From Prevotella pectinovora (GTDB taxonomy: Bacteria > Bacteroidota > Bacteroidia > Bacteroidales > Bacteroidaceae), in the NCBI RefSeq assembly GCF_000834015.1, contig NZ_JXQI01000060.1:1-64000 (forward strand): a DNA stretch of 64,000 nucleotides, written 5' to 3'. Each line of letters starts with the position of its first letter. Within the stretch, counting starts at the first letter, position 1. A program made the position numbers and the translations under genes. The notes beneath the pieces were generated by a model. It worked only from the letters and a program-made list of their open reading frames with translations. It did not search any database and was not told the origin of the DNA. Positions 24,333 through 33,462 of the stretch are shown piece by piece.

Positions 24333-24738
24333 AATTGGGCACGCTGCTTGCCCAACTGGGGCAACGTGCTTACCCATCATGGGCAACGTGCTTGCCCCTG
24401 TTGGGCAGATTTGCTGTCAGAATGATGCCCCAAAAGTGAATGTTGTAATACCCATATTCCTGTTTTCAGGATTCTGCCAACGCATGCAATTCCTGTAGTC
24501 TGAATTCCCCACATCTGACAAGTCCTTTCATCTGACAATTACTCACACCTGACAATTTTTTTCATCAGCAAACCATCCAGACAATTGGCTGACAATTGCA
24601 AGACAGTCAACCGTCTGTTTATCAGAAGACTACAACAAAAAACCAGACAATCTGACAGTTTTTGAGCAATTCTCGTTTTTACTAAGAATCAGCGACATTG
24701 GCAGCTTTTACTCATATCGATCACCTTCCGCCAACGGG
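24333..24738. repeat. Long dispersed non-coding repeat, copy 1
   Basis: This roughly 406-base stretch recurs at 58408-58840. The first 81 bases are identical and the rest is clearly similar with indels. It opens with three 22-base units, each a small hairpin (GGGCA...TGCCC). It continues with a region rich in CTGACAATT/CATCTGACAA and ends near CCGCCAACGGGT. No reading frame spans it. The bases from 24739 to 24900 contain nothing else I recognise ahead of the sigma factor. Confidence 0.8.
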
Positions 24739-24900
24739 TAAAAAAACGCAAACAGTAATAAAAAGACGGTTTAATTACCATTCGGAATTAAACATTCCAC
24801 AAGTCTGTGCGTCCTATAAACAGAAAGCCGACAAACAATACGGCAGACAAGCATCATATAGTTTATAACAACAAAACATCACTACAGGCAACAAGGCAAA

Positions 24901-25446
24901 ATGAATATCGACAACAACGAAATAACGAGGACCATAACCCAAGACAAGGAAAAGGGGTTCCGACTGCTGATGGCGAAATTCAGTGAGCCGCTATACTGGC
25001 ACATCCGCCGTCTGGTGGTGAGTCATGATGATGCACAGGACGTCGAACAGGAGACGTTTATCAAAGCATACCGTTCCATCGACAGACTCGACAACAAGGA
25101 TGCCCTGACGGCATGGATATACCGCATCGCCACGCGTCAGGCACTGACATTGTTGGAACAGAACAAGAAGACAACACTGATGAGCGAAGCGCTCGGCGAA
25201 CAGGATGCCATGGCAGATATGACTGCCGACAGCTACGTTGACTTCTCCGACCTCGAAGCCGTAAGGCTGCAAAAGGCGATACTCTCGCTGCCACGCAAGC
25301 AGCAGCTGGCATTCAACCTGAGATACTACGACGAGATGGACTACGACCAGATAGCCCAAGTGGCGGAGACTACTGCCACGACGGCGAGAGTGAACTACCA
25401 TCTGGCTAAGGAAAAGATAAAAAGATATATGCAACAAGAACTCTAA
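24901..25446 (+). CDS. ECF-type RNA polymerase sigma factor
   Basis: This 181-residue sigma factor has region 2 near residues 25-90, with HDDAQDVEQETFIKAY being the typical region 2.2-2.3 and AWIYRIATRQALTLLEQNKK following. Region 4 is near 122-178, where LPRKQQLAFNLRYYDEMDYD leads into the helix-turn-helix ending VNYHLAKEKIKRYM. It belongs to the extracytoplasmic function group. The next gene, 14 bases downstream, encodes a one-helix membrane protein that could be its anti-sigma factor, and a Spy-like periplasmic protein follows. This suggests an envelope or metal stress regulon with autoregulation, though the target promoter is unknown. Confidence 0.92.
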   Translation: MNIDNNEITRTITQDKEKGFRLLMAKFSEPLYWHIRRLVVSHDDAQDVEQETFIKAYRSIDRLDNKDALTAWIYRIATRQALTLLEQNKKTTLMSEALGEQDAMADMTADSYVDFSDLEAVRLQKAILSLPRKQQLAFNLRYYDEMDYDQIAQVAETTATTARVNYHLAKEKIKRYMQQEL

Positions 25447-25460
25447 AAGGAATTTGAGAT

Positions 25461-25805
25461 ATGGAAAAGAACTTTGATTTCAAGACCGTAGGAAAGAGAA
25501 TGCCCTACGTCATGCCGGAAGGATTCCTTACGGATATGGAAAACAGGGTGATGGAGAGCTTGGAGGCGAAGACCGCCTCAAGAGGCAAGTGCCGCATCTA
25601 CAATCTGTTCCGCAGCATGGTGGCAGCGGCAGCAGTGGCAACACTCTTCATAGTATGCCACAGCGCACTACAGCCCAGAAACATGAATGTATATTCTGAT
25701 CTGGACCAGGCGTTCGACAATCTGAGCTACGATGACCAACAGCTCATGATCGACGCCTACGACAACGACGTATTCCTGTCGGACACATATAATTCAAACC
25801 TATAG
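25461..25805 (+). CDS. Small single-pass membrane protein, candidate anti-sigma factor
   Basis: This 114-residue protein has a cytoplasmic N-terminal part of about 48 residues (DFKTVGKRMPYVMPEGFLTDM), one membrane helix (about 50-67, MVAAAAVATLFIVCHSAL) and an acidic periplasmic tail. It has no domain I recognise. Its place directly behind an ECF sigma gene and its N-in single-helix topology are those of anti-sigma factors. The N-terminal part is shorter than the usual zinc-type anti-sigma domain and has no His-x3-Cys-x2-Cys motif, so any sigma binding would be of a different kind. Confidence 0.65.
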   Translation: MEKNFDFKTVGKRMPYVMPEGFLTDMENRVMESLEAKTASRGKCRIYNLFRSMVAAAAVATLFIVCHSALQPRNMNVYSDLDQAFDNLSYDDQQLMIDAYDNDVFLSDTYNSNL

Positions 25806-25923
25806 ATAGCGCTATAACATAAAAAATAACAAACCGAAGTTCCGGATGTCCACGAATGTTGCCGGCAGACGAATCGACAAATGACAAGAAGGAACTTCAA
25901 AATCTAAAAGAAAGGAAAAAAAT

Positions 25924-26370
25924 ATGAAGACAACAAGAACGATAATCCTGACGCTGATGCTGGTGTTCACAGCCTTCGGCACACAGGCACAGAATGCAAA
26001 GCAGCGTATGTCGAGAGAGCAGATGGCGGAAACGCAGGCCAAGCACATCGCTGCCGACCTGAACCTCACGGGCAAGACCTACGACCGCTTTGTGGAGACA
26101 TACGAGAACTACAAGAAGGAGTTATGGCAGACCGTACCCAAGTGCCGCAAGAAGAACAGCCGCAACAGCGAGACTGAAGAGCAGGCTGCCGAGAAAATGC
26201 GCAAGCGCTTCGAGAGAAGCCAGAAGGTGCTCGACATCAGGAACAAATACTATCAGGAGTTCAGCAAATTCCTCACTCAGAAGCAGATAGAGCAGATGTA
26301 TGAGAAGGAGCGCAAGATGATGAAGAGACTGAGCGAGCGCCGCAGGGCAAACCACGGCAAAAGGAGATGA
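25924..26370 (+). CDS. Periplasmic Spy/CpxP-like helical protein
   Basis: This 148-residue exported protein has a signal peptide (residues about 1-22, cleaved after GTQAQ) and a mature chain that is almost all helix. It is rich in Lys, Arg, Glu and Met, with LNLTGKTYDRFVETYENYKK and FSKFLTQKQIEQMYEKERK segments. The layout resembles the Spy/CpxP/CnrX group of periplasmic sensors and chaperones. Following an ECF sigma and a putative anti-sigma gene, it could be the periplasmic sensor or a regulated effector. The sequence lacks the exact LTxxQ repeats of Spy, so the family call is tentative. Confidence 0.65.
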   Translation: MKTTRTIILTLMLVFTAFGTQAQNAKQRMSREQMAETQAKHIAADLNLTGKTYDRFVETYENYKKELWQTVPKCRKKNSRNSETEEQAAEKMRKRFERSQKVLDIRNKYYQEFSKFLTQKQIEQMYEKERKMMKRLSERRRANHGKRR

Positions 26371-26382
26371 CAGCAAGTTTAC

Positions 26383-26436
26383 AACGGCCTAATGACCGTT
26401 TGGGGGTGAACGGCCTAATGACCGTCTTCGGGTTAA
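26383..26436. repeat. Two tandem copies of the CTAATGACCG motif
   Basis: AACGGCCTAATGACCGTTTG and a second AACGGCCTAATGACCGTCTT unit follow the Spy-like gene. Both end in GGGGT or GGGTTAA like the other family members. Confidence 0.7.
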
Positions 26437-26571
26437 AATAAAGCAATAAGAACAAGCGATTTTATATAGAATAAGTGTTGGTTTTTTTCTGGAGGTTGGC
26501 ATCCGTGAGGATGTCAGTCTCTCGTTTTTTTTCATCGGTCATCAGAACTTGTGCGGACTTCGTCGGGGAGC

Positions 26572-28014
26572 TTATTTCTTCTTCCTTACAAACCGCAGAC
26601 ACTCGTTGAGAATCTCCACCTTTGCTATCTTCATTATGGCGAGATAGAGAAGCGAGGCGATGACGATGCGGGAGAGAAGGAGAAGGGCAAGGTTTGGAAT
26701 GGCACGTGTGGCGAAATGGGTCACCGCCATCACCGCTGCTGCCGAAAGCATGAAGGGCATGGTGTCGGCAAGTACTTCAGCGATGCGGATGCCGATAAGG
26801 CGATGCGCCTGCCACTGCCACACGGCAAGCCACAACACGGTGAAGATGGTGTATGCCACCACCATGACATATATGCCATAGCTGCAAGTGAGCAGTATCA
26901 GCAATATCTGCATCACAATCTGTGCGATATTGCACCACATGTATATGTCTGACCGTCCGCCACTGATGGCGAGCTGCTGGTACATGGTGTTGAACGAGAA
27001 GAAGGCACCACCCACACAGAGCACCTGGAGCAACGGAATGCAGTCGGTCCATTTCTCCCCTATCGTGAGCAATATGAACTCATTGGAGACGAGCGACAGT
27101 CCGAACATGGCAGGGAAAGACAGGAACGCCGTGAAGCGCATCAGCTTGCGGAACACCCGTTTCTCCCTCTCGCTGTCGTCGGCAATCTGCGCCAGCACGG
27201 GCTGTGCCACCTGGTCTATGGTGCCGGATATCGTGCTGTATGCCATGGTGTTCCATTTGTTTGCCTGGGTGAAGTTTCCCACTGCCGCCATCGGGAACTT
27301 ATGTCCGATGATGAAGGTGAGGACATTGCCGTTGATGGTGTTTACGATAGAGGTGATGAGAATCTTGACGCTGAACGAGAACATCCGCCTTATCGGACTG
27401 AAGTCGATATGGAATGTGGGGTGCCATTTGCGGAAGGTGTAGTAGTAGCGGCAGATGTTCTGTATGAAGACGAAGAGCACCGACTGCCATGCGAGGCTCC
27501 AGTATGCCATGCCATTGCATGCCATCACCACTCCGCAGATGCCTGAGAGGGAGAGGGCGATGAGTCCTGTCATGGTGCGCTCCTTTGCCATGATGTTCTT
27601 GAACATATAGGCGTGGTGGGCGATGCCGAACGACGACAGGAAGAAGGCGAGAAACACGAAGCGCGACAGCTTGGTGAGCACCGGTGAATGGAAATACCAG
27701 GCGATGAGGGGCGCCGAGAAGAAGAGGATGACGTAGAGGATGGCACTGGCGATGATATTGAACCAGAACACGGCATTGTAGTCGTTTGCCGTTGGATTTT
27801 TGATATTCGTGAGCCCCTGGGTGAAACCGCTGCTCTGCAGATTGCCGGCAATGAGAGTGAAGATGGTGAGCACGCCCACCACGCCGTAGTCGCCAGGCGA
27901 GAGCTGCTTGGCAAGCACGATGCCGAACACGAGGTTAAGCATCTGTATCGTACCACTGTTCACCGCTCCCCAAAAGAGCCCCTTGGCTGTCTTCTCCTTC
28001 AATGATTCCGTCAT
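26572..28014 (-). CDS. Wzx-type polysaccharide flippase
   Basis: This 480-residue polytopic membrane protein of the MOP/Wzx polysaccharide transporter family moves lipid-linked sugar units across the inner membrane. It opens with LKEKTAKGLFWGAVNSGTIQ, the usual amphipathic entry into helix 1. Conserved features include LSPGDYGVVGVLTIF, QSSGFTQGLTNIKNP and FTQANKWNTMAYSTISGTIDQVAQPV. Length and the many hydrophobic helices fit. It is divergent from the licD-like gene; the intervening 155 bases hold both promoters and a perfect 9-base hairpin (28049-28090) in its 5' leader. The neighbours all suggest surface polysaccharide. Confidence 0.88.
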   Translation of the reverse strand: MTESLKEKTAKGLFWGAVNSGTIQMLNLVFGIVLAKQLSPGDYGVVGVLTIFTLIAGNLQSSGFTQGLTNIKNPTANDYNAVFWFNIIASAILYVILFFSAPLIAWYFHSPVLTKLSRFVFLAFFLSSFGIAHHAYMFKNIMAKERTMTGLIALSLSGICGVVMACNGMAYWSLAWQSVLFVFIQNICRYYYTFRKWHPTFHIDFSPIRRMFSFSVKILITSIVNTINGNVLTFIIGHKFPMAAVGNFTQANKWNTMAYSTISGTIDQVAQPVLAQIADDSEREKRVFRKLMRFTAFLSFPAMFGLSLVSNEFILLTIGEKWTDCIPLLQVLCVGGAFFSFNTMYQQLAISGGRSDIYMWCNIAQIVMQILLILLTCSYGIYVMVVAYTIFTVLWLAVWQWQAHRLIGIRIAEVLADTMPFMLSAAAVMAVTHFATRAIPNLALLLLSRIVIASLLYLAIMKIAKVEILNECLRFVRKKK

Positions 28015-28048
28015 CGTTTCGCTGTTTTTTTTCGTTTTTTCATAATGC

Positions 28049-28161
28049 GACCGCCACTAAAGTCTGCACGGGGTTTCGCATGTGGCGGTCTTAAGATTAT
28101 GCAAAAATACAACTAAATGTTTTCTTTCCTTGTCTCTTTCGCTTTTTTTTAACTACCTTTG
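28049..28161. promoter_or_regulatory. Divergent promoters of flippase and licD-like genes
   Basis: The minus strand carries TATTTTTG at 28102-28109. The plus strand carries TTG (28130-28132) and TACCTTTG (28154-28161), with the licD-like ATG only 9 bases past the -7 box. GACCGCCAC/GTGGCGGTC (28049-28057, 28082-28090) forms a hairpin in the flippase leader. Confidence 0.65.
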
Positions 28162-28169
28162 TAAATGGT

Positions 28170-29042
28170 ATGGACATAAAAGATATAAAAAAAGAGTGGA
28201 ACGCCAAGATTCTGGATATTCTGAAGGCGTTGACACGCATCTGCGAGGATCACGGACTTACCTTCTACTGCTGTGCAGGAACGGCAATCGGTGCGGTGAG
28301 ACATCATGGCATCATCCCATGGGACGACGACATCGACGTGATAATGCCGCGCCCCGACTACGACCGTCTGCTGGAGATAGCCAAGAAGGAGGATTTCGGG
28401 AAGTATGAACTTGTGACGCCCTACGACAATGAGGCGTACCCTCTGTATTTCTCAAAGTTGTCTGACAAGACGACAACTCTCGTGGAGGAGCGCGAGCGCC
28501 CGTGTGTCATCGGTCTGTTCGTGGACATCTTCCCCCTCGACGCCACCGACGATGACATAGACAAGGCGCACAGGCTGAAAGACAGATACACGAAGATCAT
28601 CAACCGTCTCAATGCCATATCCACACGCAACACCTTCGGCGAATACATGCAGCTGCTGACAAGCACTAAAACGTGGGGACGCTTCGCCATAAAGACTCTG
28701 GCATTCTTCTGCCGGTCGGCGATCCGCCGCAGACTGATACGACAGATGGACGGGATGAGCCATCTCTACGACTATGAGAAGGCGAAGAACGTGCAGGTGT
28801 ATACCGGGTCTTACGGCTACCGCGAGGTGTTCCCCAAGGAATGGCTCGGCAAGGGAAAGACGTTCCCCTTTGAAGACACCACAGTATTGCTGCCCGAGAG
28901 ATACGACGAATATCTGCGGCATTTCTTCGGCGACTACATGCAGCTGCCGCCAGTGGAGCAGCGGATAGAGAAGCACAACAGGGCTTATCTGAACATGAAC
29001 GCCAGAGAACCGATAGAGGAAGTGAAGAAAAAGCTGGGATAA
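28170..29042 (+). CDS. LicD family phospho-transferase
   Basis: This 290-residue protein of the LicD/fukutin nucleotidyltransferase-fold family has the AGTAIGAVRHHGIIPWDDDI segment. Its DDDID Asp cluster binds the metal and nucleotide. Family members transfer phosphocholine or, in the fukutin branch, ribitol phosphate from CDP donors onto glycans. A cytidylyltransferase and an SDR enzyme follow at once, so this protein probably decorates a surface glycan with a CDP-activated group made by the next two genes. The choice between choline and a polyol cannot be read here. Confidence 0.88.
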   Translation: MDIKDIKKEWNAKILDILKALTRICEDHGLTFYCCAGTAIGAVRHHGIIPWDDDIDVIMPRPDYDRLLEIAKKEDFGKYELVTPYDNEAYPLYFSKLSDKTTTLVEERERPCVIGLFVDIFPLDATDDDIDKAHRLKDRYTKIINRLNAISTRNTFGEYMQLLTSTKTWGRFAIKTLAFFCRSAIRRRLIRQMDGMSHLYDYEKAKNVQVYTGSYGYREVFPKEWLGKGKTFPFEDTTVLLPERYDEYLRHFFGDYMQLPPVEQRIEKHNRAYLNMNAREPIEEVKKKLG

Positions 29043-29118
29043 ACGATCTCATCGAGACAACAATCCTCTTCGAGACAAAAATTCCATAACAATAAAGACA
29101 AGAATAAATACAGATACT

Positions 29119-29835
29119 ATGAACTATGCACTCATAATAGCCGGTGGTTCCGGCAACAGAATGGGACAAGACATCCCAAAGCAATTCATGCACGTGGACA
29201 ACTGTCCGATAATCATCCACACGCTGCTCGCCTTCCAGCGTCATCCCGACATCGACGGCATCGCCGTGGTGTGTCTCGACGGATGGCAGACGGTATTGCA
29301 GTCGTATGCCAACCAGTTCTCGGTGACTAAGCTGAAATGGATTTTCATGGGCGGAGACAACGGACAGCATTCGATACGCAACGGTGTGTATGGACTGAAG
29401 GAGAACGGTGTGAATGATGATGACCTCGTGTTGGTCCACGATGCCGTGAGACCTCTGCTGTCGCAGGACATCATATCATCCAACATCGCCACATGCAAGA
29501 AATACGGATATGCCATAACGGGAATAAAATGCCGCGAGGCGATACTTGAGAGCGAGGACGGATTCAGTACACGCACCAGCATTCCGCGCGACAAGCTGAT
29601 ACGCACGCAGACGCCACAGACTTTCAGACTGAAGAACCTCGTGGCTGCCCATGAGGAGGCTAAGGAGAAGGGCATCACCAACTCCGTGGCTTCTTGTACG
29701 CTGATGGCGGAACTGGGCGGCAGGGAGATGCATATCGTGCCGGGATCGGAGAAGAACATCAAGGTGACGACTGTGGAGGATCTGGAAATTCTGAAGGCTC
29801 TCATGCATGTGCACAAGGAGTCTTGGCTGAAATAA
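29119..29835 (+). CDS. IspD/TarI-like cytidylyltransferase
   Basis: This 238-residue enzyme activates a phosphorylated alcohol with CTP. The N terminus has ALIIAGGSGNRMGQDIPKQF, the nucleotide-binding loop of the IspD/TarI family, then VHDAVRPLLS and TPQTF, which are further family signatures. It could be IspD of the MEP isoprenoid pathway (ispF is at 50 kb) or a ribitol- or glycerol-type cytidylyltransferase. Its position between LicD and an SDR gene, the usual polyol-phosphate context, favours the second role. The following gene starts 11 bases after the stop. Confidence 0.85.
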   Translation: MNYALIIAGGSGNRMGQDIPKQFMHVDNCPIIIHTLLAFQRHPDIDGIAVVCLDGWQTVLQSYANQFSVTKLKWIFMGGDNGQHSIRNGVYGLKENGVNDDDLVLVHDAVRPLLSQDIISSNIATCKKYGYAITGIKCREAILESEDGFSTRTSIPRDKLIRTQTPQTFRLKNLVAAHEEAKEKGITNSVASCTLMAELGGREMHIVPGSEKNIKVTTVEDLEILKALMHVHKESWLK

Positions 29836-29846
29836 CGACATCTATC

Positions 29847-30887
29847 ATGACAGAATACAGAAAGGACATTATCAACGCCGCTGCCGCTGCGCTGCCCTGG
29901 GAGAAACTGGAAGACAGGAACATTCTCGTGACGGGGGCCACGGGCCTCATCGGGGGGTGTCTTGTTGAAATACTGATGGCTCACCGGGAGCGCTCATACC
30001 ATGTATTTGCCGCCGGACGCGACGAGAAGAGGGCGCATGCACGCTTTGCCCGCTACTGGCAAGACGAGCGGTTCCACTTCATAAAATTCGATGTCAGCGA
30101 ACCGCTTGCCGGTGACGCTGTGTTCCACTATATCATCCACGCCGCGAGCAACGCCAGTCCGGTGTTCTTCGCCAAGAGTCCGGTGGAGATAATAAAGTCT
30201 AATGTCTATGGCACCGCTAATCTGATAGACTACGGCAGGAACCACGGCATGGAGAGATTCCTTTATGTCTCGTCGGGCGAAATCTACGGACAGGGCACCG
30301 GCGAAAAGGCGTTTACCGAGACAGACAGCGGATATGTGGACTGTGCCACGCCGAGGGCTTGTTACCCGTCGTCGAAGCGTGCGGCAGAGACTCTCTGTGT
30401 GGCGTATGCCGAGGAGTATGGTGTGGATGCGGTGATAGTGAGACCGTCGCACACCTACGGTCCGCATTTCACAGGCAGCGACAACCGTGTATTCTGTCAG
30501 TTCATCCGCAACGTGCTGCGCGGTGAGGACATAGTGATGAAGAGCGACGGCAGTCAGATGCGGTCGTGGTGTTATGTGGCTGACTGTGCCCTGGCGATGC
30601 TATACGTGCTACTAAATGGCGAACGGGGAAATGCCTACAACATCGCCGACACATCATCGGTGTTCTCCATCAGGGAAATGGCAGAGACGCTGGCGCATCA
30701 GGCTGGCAGGAAGGTGGTGTTCGCCATCCCTGAAGATGCCGAGAAGAAAGTTTTCACGAAGATTTCCTATGCAGTGTTTGCCACCGACAAGCTGGAGGCT
30801 TTGGGATGGAAACCCCTTGCCGGCAACTGGCAGCAGAAGCTGAAGACGACGATACGGGAGGAAATGGATAAGACCGATTTGGGTTAA
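29847..30887 (+). CDS. NAD-dependent epimerase/dehydratase (extended SDR)
   Basis: This 346-residue extended SDR enzyme has the Rossmann motif VTGATGLIGG near residues 27-36. The catalytic pair is YPSSKRAAE (Tyr-x3-Lys), with a preceding SSGEIYGQG and a RPSHTYGP loop. It should modify a nucleotide-linked sugar. The start at 29847 is preferred although the frame stays open upstream into the previous gene, because the SDR fold starts there and spacing is 11 bases. Coupled to an IspD-like and a LicD gene it may act on a CDP-linked intermediate, but the substrate is not visible. Confidence 0.85.
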   Translation: MTEYRKDIINAAAAALPWEKLEDRNILVTGATGLIGGCLVEILMAHRERSYHVFAAGRDEKRAHARFARYWQDERFHFIKFDVSEPLAGDAVFHYIIHAASNASPVFFAKSPVEIIKSNVYGTANLIDYGRNHGMERFLYVSSGEIYGQGTGEKAFTETDSGYVDCATPRACYPSSKRAAETLCVAYAEEYGVDAVIVRPSHTYGPHFTGSDNRVFCQFIRNVLRGEDIVMKSDGSQMRSWCYVADCALAMLYVLLNGERGNAYNIADTSSVFSIREMAETLAHQAGRKVVFAIPEDAEKKVFTKISYAVFATDKLEALGWKPLAGNWQQKLKTTIREEMDKTDLG

Positions 30888-30891
30888 ACGA

Positions 30892-31986
30892 CTACCCAAG
30901 ATAAAGCTTCTCATATTTCCGCTGCATCTGTTCCACGCCGAAGCGGACTGCAACGAACTGGCGGGCTTGCTGCGACAGCATCGTGCGGTCGGCATTGGGG
31001 ATAACACTGCGGAAGATATGGAAATATTGTTCGTGGCTGTTGTCGTGGCCCACGAGAGGCCAGTCTTTGGGGACGGTCTCATTGAGTCCCTTGCAGCCGC
31101 TGCATACCACCGGCAGACCGGCAAACGCCGCTTCTACCGACATCAGCGGAAGGCCTTCGAATTCGGAAGGCATAAACATATAATCAAAGGAGGCGAGATA
31201 GCCAGAGATGCCATACAGGGGCGGACGGACGGTGACGTTTGGCAGTCCGCCGAGCTCTCTGTCCACCATTTCCTGTAGTCTGCCACCGCCGATGACATGG
31301 AAATGATACTGCGGCATATCCTGCAGACCTTTTATCACGGCAACGAGATGCACGATGCCCTTCTGGTCATCAAACCGTCCGGCAAAGAGGATGTTCGTCT
31401 TTCCGGCTTTCAACCCGTCATACGCTTTTTGTTCCACCTCCGGCACACCATTGTATATTATCGGCGGCTGACTGCCGTATTCCCTCGTATAGCAATCGAG
31501 CACCGACTGCGAGATGGCGACATTGGCATCATGGCGCTGATAGAAGCGCTCCACCTTTCTGCCAAACCTTTTCAGTCCGGTCCAGAGACAGGTGTTATGG
31601 ATGGTGCGCACGAGCTTTACGCGACGCAGCATCCATGGGAAGACTCGCGAGATTGCCCACACGCACATATCCGGCACTTCGGTATGGGCATGCACGACAT
31701 CGGGTCTGTATCTGAGCCAGAGCAGCAGAAAGCGAAAAGGAAAGAGCATGGCGGCGATACGCTCGGCGATGAAATGAAAATGGAAAGCGGGCATGACAGA
31801 CCGGTGACAGATAACGCCGACAGACTGCAGTTCATCGAGGAACCCACGGGTGAATGAGGAATCGCCACGCAACACCTCCACCACATGATATTCAAAGTCG
31901 TCGTTTCCTGACTTGGCGATGTTGGCGGCAACCCGTTCCGCACCGCCAAGGTCGAATTTGGATATTATATGGAATACTCTTTTCAT
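30892..31986 (-). CDS. GT4-family glycosyltransferase
   Basis: This 364-residue GT-B enzyme begins FHIISKFDLGGAERVAANIA, the typical GT4 N terminus. The C-terminal donor site carries ILFAGRFDDQKG and the E-x7-E motif FMPSEFEGLPLMSVEAAFAG. It should add a sugar from a nucleotide donor to a lipid-linked glycan at the cytoplasmic face. It converges on the SDR gene with only four bases between the stops, closing the polysaccharide block. Confidence 0.9.
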   Translation of the reverse strand: MKRVFHIISKFDLGGAERVAANIAKSGNDDFEYHVVEVLRGDSSFTRGFLDELQSVGVICHRSVMPAFHFHFIAERIAAMLFPFRFLLLWLRYRPDVVHAHTEVPDMCVWAISRVFPWMLRRVKLVRTIHNTCLWTGLKRFGRKVERFYQRHDANVAISQSVLDCYTREYGSQPPIIYNGVPEVEQKAYDGLKAGKTNILFAGRFDDQKGIVHLVAVIKGLQDMPQYHFHVIGGGRLQEMVDRELGGLPNVTVRPPLYGISGYLASFDYMFMPSEFEGLPLMSVEAAFAGLPVVCSGCKGLNETVPKDWPLVGHDNSHEQYFHIFRSVIPNADRTMLSQQARQFVAVRFGVEQMQRKYEKLYLG

Positions 31987-32138
31987 GATATTTCCCTTTT
32001 TCTTTAGTTATGCATATATGCCAGGGCATGCCTGATTACATACGCCATACTATAACATATTGCAAAAATACGGCATTTTTCCCACTAATCAATGAAGGCA
32101 TGTGAAAATATTGGTAAGTGACGGTAAAATAACTAAAG

Positions 32139-32171
32139 CGCTGCCCCGCAACAATATGCAAAGGCAGCGCT
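32139..32171 (-). terminator. Terminator of the hut operon
   Basis: GCGCTGCC and GGCAGCGC form a strong stem just beyond hutI. On the minus strand a T-rich stretch follows. Confidence 0.75.
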
Positions 32172-32201
32172 ACATGAAAAGGTATTACTATTGAGAAGTC
32201 A

Positions 32202-33437
32202 TCAACACTCTTTTCCGCCCAGGAACACACGCTCTACGATAGGTGTGGTGTAGGCGTATGGCACGAAGCTGACCGACGGTATAGGACGGGTGATGAAGAA
32301 GTTCGCCACCTTGCCCTTGGCAATGGAACCATACTGCTGGCTTTCGCCCATGGCGCAAGCACCGTTGAGCGTTGCGGCATTGATAGCTTCCTCAGGCAGG
32401 AGCCTCAACTTGATGCATGCCAACGACACCACGAACTTCATGTCGCCCGACGGTGTGGAACCGGGGTTATAATCACTCGCCACGGCAACCGGGAGTCCGG
32501 CGTCTACCATCTGGCGCGCCTTGCCATAAGGCAGGTTGAGGAAGAACGATGTGCCTGGCAGCACGGTAGGCATGGTAACGGTGTCTCTGAGAATCTCTAT
32601 CTCCTCCACTGTCATGCTTTCGAGATGGTCTACAGAGAGTGCGCCATGGGCCACACCCACCTCTACTCCACCCGACGATGCCAGTTCATCGGCATGAATC
32701 TTCGGTTTCATACCCCATTTGTCGGCAGCCTCCAGGATGCGTGCCGTCTCTGCAGGAGTGAAGAATCCTTCATCGCAGAACACGTCAACGAAATCGGCAA
32801 GTTTCTCCTTGCCCACCTCCGGTATCATCTCGTTGACCACCAGGTCAACATAGTCAGGCTGCGTCATTCCCCTGCCCACAGCATGGGCGCCGAGGAAGGT
32901 GGACTTCACGCGCAGCGGTGAATTCTCCTTTATTCTCTTTATCACGTGGAGCATCTTCAGCTCGTCGGCGGTGTTGAGTCCGTAGCCGCTCTTTATCTCC
33001 ACACAGCCGGTTCCCTTGCGCATCACTTCTTCCATGCGCACCATGGCCTGCCGGTAAAGCTCGTCTTCAGAAAGCGTATGCAGCAAGTCGGCGGAATTGA
33101 GGATACCGCCTCCGCGCTTGGCAATCTCAGCATAGCTGAGACCGCGGATCTTGTCAACGAATTCCGCCTCACGGCTTCCGGCAAAAACGATATGGGTATG
33201 CGAGTCGCACCATGATGGCAACACCGCACCTCCCTCAGCATCCACATGCTCGTCGGCTGCTATTCCCTCTGCCGGCATCTCAGCTCTCGTGCCCCATGCC
33301 GCAAAGCGCCCGTCCTCAACGAGGAGCCATGCGTCATTCAATATGCCGAGGCTCTGCATCTCTTTGCCACAGAGCCTCTGCTTGCCATGAGAATCGATGC
33401 CAGCGAGAATCCCGATGTTTTCTATCAATACTCTCAT
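32202..33437 (-). CDS. hutI: Imidazolonepropionase
   Basis: HutI hydrolyses 4-imidazolone-5-propanoate to N-formimino-L-glutamate, the third step of histidine breakdown. The 411-residue amidohydrolase has the metal motif CDSHTHIVFAGSREAEF near residues 77-93, a middle KSGYGL segment, HADELASSGGVEV and SDYNPGS near 340. All are family hallmarks, and length is normal. It is the last gene of the minus-strand operon, 25 bases after hutH, and is followed by a strong terminator hairpin. Confidence 0.97.
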   Translation of the reverse strand: MRVLIENIGILAGIDSHGKQRLCGKEMQSLGILNDAWLLVEDGRFAAWGTRAEMPAEGIAADEHVDAEGGAVLPSWCDSHTHIVFAGSREAEFVDKIRGLSYAEIAKRGGGILNSADLLHTLSEDELYRQAMVRMEEVMRKGTGCVEIKSGYGLNTADELKMLHVIKRIKENSPLRVKSTFLGAHAVGRGMTQPDYVDLVVNEMIPEVGKEKLADFVDVFCDEGFFTPAETARILEAADKWGMKPKIHADELASSGGVEVGVAHGALSVDHLESMTVEEIEILRDTVTMPTVLPGTSFFLNLPYGKARQMVDAGLPVAVASDYNPGSTPSGDMKFVVSLACIKLRLLPEEAINAATLNGACAMGESQQYGSIAKGKVANFFITRPIPSVSFVPYAYTTPIVERVFLGGKEC

Positions 33438-33462
33438 CTGTCAGTCGGATATGTGGTATGGA

